Assembly: GCA_949316495.1 (NCBI GenBank)
Contig: OX439005.1
Location: 30,216,217-30,280,216 of the forward strand
Source of the DNA: Amphiduros pacificus
Lineage: Eukaryota > Annelida > Polychaeta > Phyllodocida > Hesionidae
DNA: 64,000 nt
Reading direction: 5' to 3'
The position numbers and the translations under genes are program-made. Below are positions 56,701-59,700 of the stretch, one piece after another. Within the stretch, counting starts at the first letter, position 1. Each line of letters starts with the position of its first letter. The notes under the pieces were generated by a model that had not been told where the DNA came from, made no database searches, and worked only from the letters and a program-made list of their open reading frames with translations.

Positions 56701-59700
56701 ATACAGTGATACTCCTGAAATGCCAAAGACAAGTGCTGGCACAGACTGGAATTTAATGATGAGAAGTAATTGTGACAAGCAAACTCAATACTCAGATAAC
56801 TTAAAGACGTTTCTTTTATTGTTTTACTCCAAGAGAAGCGACCAATAAAAAGCGCCATGTCTTCAGTAGCCAGGTGCTCATTTCGATAAACCTGAAAAGT
56901 TCATTACGGCTGATGGCTAATTGCACATACCTGTGGTAGCTATCACTCAGTGATACCTGCCTCGAGATGTGCATTGTGAAAAATGAAAAACAAATGTGTG
57001 TGACAAGAATGATGATTATTATTACTAATGGAGCTACATACTTCATGTGGAGGGTGGCAGAAGGGGGGGTTTGGCTGGCCCCTACACTGCCACATTAAAG
57101 ATCTGATAGCTCAACCATTGCCATATATATACTAGATTATGTGTAGCTGTCTCAAATGAACATGGCTCGCCAGCCACTTTTAAATGAATGGTTATTGTGT
57201 TGCAATTTGAAAGAAATGAACATATACCACTTATTTTTTTAGTTTTGCAATGTTGAAATGCAGACATATATTGATTGAAATCTCCCGCTATTGTTACTGT
57301 GGACACTTCTTGTCACCATTTGTTAGCTGCTCTCTGATTGGTTGAAATAATTGGCCTTGGGTGCTTCAGTGTCTCGGCTGCTGTGATTGGTCCCTATTTT
57401 ACATTATTTTACATACATATATATTGTCATTTTATTCCCCAAAAGTAATTTTGGTTGAAGACTTATTTAATTTTTTTGTTAACTCATATTTGATAAATGC
57501 AAGTTTGCAATAATATGAGAGTTGCACTTAGCTGGTTAGTTTTGATCACACCTGAGTGGTGTAAGCAGGTAAGAATTCATTTGTGTATGCCACACATTGT
57601 TCAGTTGTTGCTGATGACAGGATGTGAACGTTGCCTCACAAACAGACCCTGTAAATGATGAGCAATCTGGGAAATTCTTGGTAAATGCCTCAAGTGGCCA
57701 TCACTGCAGCTTTCAATGTGGCTGAAATTTCACACACACCTGATGATAATTCATAAAGCACTTATGCAGAAAAATTGTAATTTAGCCAGACCATTATTGA
57801 AATTGAAAAGTTTTTGCGAACAAAGATACAGATTGCAAAGTTTTGAAATAATTGTTTTGTGAAATAGGGGTGGAATTTATTAATTATCTTATCTGATTTG
57901 CAATATGTGGCACTCCTAATGTTTTACATTCCAAGGTGAAATGAACACAATATTATTACTAATTATGAGATCTCCAAGGATGTTCGTGTAATATTATCTA
58001 GTCAGTGTTTTTTTTCAGTCCAAAGTATTTGGAATTTGAGCTAATGATATTTAACTGATAGATTGAAAATGCTAATTAGCTTTGCTAGTCCCTGGGGAGA
58101 TCTCGGCAAGAACGTTAAAAGTATTTCATTTTAAAAATCAAGCTTATATTAACTTAGAGAAGTTGCAGAGGACGTCAATAGTGAAAGTGGCTTGAGCAAT
58201 CACCAAACATCAATGGTACTGCATTGCCTCAGTGGCTAGGGTACTTAGGGAAAAAGAGTGTGAAGCTGATTTGTAAGGTTATCACATTTTTTTGTGACAA
58301 GGGAGTATTGTATAGATACTCATACCTGAGCATGCATCAATGCTAACCAAAGTGTTGTATTGATTGACCATCAAGTACATACTGTATGTTGGAATTTTGT
58401 CAAGAGCACAACAACACAGAGATGTTTACCTGCTCAAGTTGGCCATTTGCTTAGTTAATTACTTCATCAACAAAGCACCACTTATCAAACATTGTAGGTG
58501 TGGAGTATGTACTAATATTGACACAGAATTACATAGCATCACACCCTAACCTGCCAACGTGTTTGAGAGGCTATTATTGCCAACATGCCTAAATGTTTGT
58601 GGGGCTATAATTCCTGACCAGACTTGCTTGCTTGGCTGTGATGATGATGATGATTACATAAGGGGGCAGAGGCTGGGAGTTGGCTGTGGTGAAGCAGGGT
58701 GGGCCTGAGAGTGGGGACAGGTGTGGGGGGTGGGGCCCAGTCTGGGGGTTACAACATTACAGGCACACCCTGAGGGGGGAGGGGAGGGGACCCCTCAGTG
58801 GCAGGAGGAGAGCGAGGGGAACAACACCCTTGTGTATGCAGGTCCCTGTATTTCTGCATGGTACTTATGGTCACTGCTACAGTTATGGACTTAAATCCTT
58901 AAATGATAAATGGACCTGCCACTATTGTATTTTTGTTAATAAATGCGATTTTTTTTAATCAATGATTTTTGATAAATTTTATAGCAACAGTTGCACTATC
59001 ACACTAATAGTTTGTAAAACATCATTTTGTTATTAAATGTGACAAAGCTTTCTACAAGCCCAGACAGGAAAAACCTCTTACTATTTCAAATAATAATTAT
59101 CATATGTGAAACTTAATAGAATAGAATTTTCATTAAAATTTGTACAGGGAACCATTCAATCTAAATATATTTTTCTTTCAAATTTCCTTGTTCTGTAATT
59201 TGTATTTATTGTAATTAACATCTCGCATAGACAGAGTTTCTGTTTTGACTTGTATCATGTCAGAATTAGTTCCTATTATTGCTTATTTAGTAGAAATAAA
59301 CACAAATAATGCAGACAAAATATTTTTATAAACTATTGGGTTCATTTGTTTCAATATTTACGACTGAAATGAATTTGAAAAAGCATCACAATTTTGTTAA
59401 CTTCTCAGTTATATTAATTCAATAAATTCTCCCACGTGAAAGGGAATGTTTCATATGATGGTTCTTCAAGCTGTCAAAACCAATTTTAAATGAATCGTTA
59501 TGACCATCATATTGTGAATAAACAAACAATTCATTAATTCTGTACTTAATAAAAGCCCTCAAAGTAATTTTTCATCAAGACTTTACCTTGTGTGAAACAA
59601 ATGCATTTTTCATGGGAAGCTTTGCGTAACAGTTTCAAATCTCAGACATAATGTGCAACAACAAAATGAAGATAATGGGAAAATTCTATGAAACAAAAAC